A stretch of DNA of 64,000 nucleotides, taken from the NCBI RefSeq assembly GCF_009687865.1, contig NZ_BLAE01000003.1, positions 206,639 to 270,638 of the forward strand, read 5' to 3'. The stretch is from Acrocarpospora macrocephala (GTDB taxonomy: Bacteria > Actinomycetota > Actinomycetes > Streptosporangiales > Streptosporangiaceae). This document shows, piece by piece, positions 63,321 to 64,000 of the stretch; positions within the stretch are counted from its first letter, which is position 1; each line of letters starts with the position of its first letter. The notes below the pieces were generated by a model, which was given only the letters and a program-made list of their open reading frames with translations, searched no databases and was not told where the DNA came from. A program made the translations under genes and the position numbers.

Positions 63321-63356
63321 GTTTCGCGAAACGGAACATCATGCGCTATGCGCAAC
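63321..63356 (-). promoter_or_regulatory. Two palindromes upstream of the Rieske gene
   Basis: GTTTCGCGAAAC (63,321-63,332) is a perfect 12-bp palindrome, and 63,340-63,356 reads GTTGCGCATAGCGCATG on the minus strand. The latter shares GTTGCGCATA and GCA with the motif before the dimethylglycine oxidase gene. Confidence 0.6.
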
Positions 63357-63416
63357 AGCGTGAAGCCGCCCGAAACGGATGTCAAGGGGCATACGAGCAC
63401 TCCGTGACACCAGGGA

Positions 63417-63683
63417 TCAGCCGAACAACGAGTTCCCGTCGCCGCGCTTGATGCGCTTCTGCGTCAGCACGATCAGGTTGACCACGGCGATGACCGCGAT
63501 CGCCCACAGCGCCACGGCGGCCACGAACCAGCCCGCCAGCCACGACAGCACCCCGAGCGCGGCGCTCACCACCAGCCCGAAGACCGCCAGCGCGATCCGC
63601 AGGTTGAGCGGCGTCTCCGGCCGCTCCATGGTCGGCGAGACCTCCCACCAGAACCGGTCACGAATGCGATGCGGCCTGCTCAT
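63417..63683 (-). CDS. Small DUF6343-like membrane protein
   Basis: This 88-residue protein starts at ATG 63,683 with GGGGGT upstream; ATG 63,689 is an alternative. An N-terminal Arg-rich part ends in ERPETPLNLRIALAVFGLVV, the pattern of small actinobacterial membrane proteins labelled DUF6343 (from memory). Two membrane helices and a basic tail (TQKRIKRGDGNS) follow. Its start overlaps the end of the phosphatase gene by 26 nt. Function is unknown. Confidence 0.7.
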   Translation of the reverse strand: MSRPHRIRDRFWWEVSPTMERPETPLNLRIALAVFGLVVSAALGVLSWLAGWFVAAVALWAIAVIAVVNLIVLTQKRIKRGDGNSLFG

Positions 63684-64000
63684 ACCCATCACCCCCAGGT
63701 GAAACGTTGTACGCCAGCAGCCGGTACCCACCCTCCGTCCCCTGCCAGCTGGTGATCGACCCGTTGTCCGCGAGCCCCTCCGCCGCGATGGCCAGCACCT
63801 CCTCGTCGCTCAGCCCTTCCAGGATCTGCCGGAGGAACAGCACCACCGCGTCATGCGCCACGATCAGCACCCGCCGGTGACCATCGGCTTCGATCTCCGC
63901 GACCACCTCACGCAACCGCTCCGCCACATCCCGGAACGACTCCCCGTCCGGCGGCCGGTACCCCAGCGGATCCCGCTCCTCCGCCACGATCTCGGCCGGA
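63658..64000 (-). CDS. Histidine phosphatase superfamily protein, C-terminal part
   Basis: The gene runs off the right edge, so only the last 113 or so codons are seen. PAEIVAEERDP..YRPPDGESFRDVAERL is the second conserved region of phosphoglycerate mutase-like phosphatases, and LIVAHDAVVLFLRQILEG contains the second catalytic histidine. The N-terminal RHG motif must lie beyond base 64,000. The substrate is unknown. Confidence 0.82.
   Translation of the reverse strand, partial: PAEIVAEERDPLGYRPPDGESFRDVAERLREVVAEIEADGHRRVLIVAHDAVVLFLRQILEGLSDEEVLAIAAEGLADNGSITSWQGTEGGYRLLAYNVSPGGDGYEQAASHS

Overview
This is a high-GC window with dense, tightly packed operons, many GTG starts, ATGA/GTGA stop-start overlaps, an Lsr2-type DNA-binding domain and a CelR-type cellulose operator. 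Together these point to an actinomycete, most likely a Streptosporangiales-type soil bacterium (Nonomuraea/Streptosporangium/Actinomadura-like). The assignment is inferred from gene content; no rRNA or complete tRNA gene is present to confirm it.

Layout. (1) 1-12,980: one plus-strand catabolic operon. It has a BMP-type (nucleoside-like) ABC importer, then a metal-dependent amidohydrolase, a double cupin, a PEBP-like protein, an FAD monooxygenase, a metallo-beta-lactamase-fold hydrolase, a carboxymuconolactone-decarboxylase-like protein, a beta-hydroxyacid dehydrogenase and an aldehyde dehydrogenase. It ends in a second aldehyde dehydrogenase broken at about 12,885. Many of these genes overlap by 4 nt. 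The substrate is unknown but looks like an aromatic or heterocyclic ring compound. (2) 12,886-24,200: a plastic scar region. It contains two 69-bp copies of the 3' half of a tRNA-Lys gene (attachment-site remnants), a frameshifted PIN toxin beside an intact antitoxin, three transposase remnants, a second broken toxin-antitoxin-like module, and a few intact genes (an ERCC4-nuclease/Lsr2 fusion, a DUF2293 protein, unknowns). (3) 24,220-35,800: a stand-alone condensation-domain protein, a GH9 cellulase with a CelR box, a Pro/Gln-rich membrane protein, a divergent MarR/NmrA pair and a polyamine/iron-class ABC importer. (4) 36,049-50,411: a choline/glycine betaine catabolic locus. (5) 50,642-57,940: lipoprotein and WXG-like genes, then a copper-handling set (membrane protein, PCu(A)C chaperone, Tat-exported Dyp peroxidase) beside decayed metal-transport fragments. 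(6) 57,978-64,000: sulfotransferase, TIGR03086 protein, ECF sigma factor, HxlR regulator with a divergent imine-reductase-like gene, a Rieske oxygenase and two small end genes.

How the genes work together. The betaine locus encodes choline dehydrogenase (BetA), a complete glycine betaine/choline ABC importer, a Rieske oxygenase that fits glycine betaine demethylation, a dimethylglycine oxidase-like flavoprotein and heterotetrameric sarcosine oxidase. That would take choline to glycine. No intact betaine aldehyde dehydrogenase lies in the locus. An IclR regulator sits divergent to betA, and a shared palindromic motif (TGCGCATA-type) precedes the dimethylglycine oxidase gene, the Rieske gene 19 kb away, and, in degenerate form, the betA/iclR promoter region. 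This suggests one regulon.

The most unusual single object is the sarcosine oxidase alpha gene. It is fused to soxG and carries repeat-rich in-frame insertions, including two copies of a 95-bp element read in the same frame. A 33-bp tandem repeat also lies between soxB and soxD.
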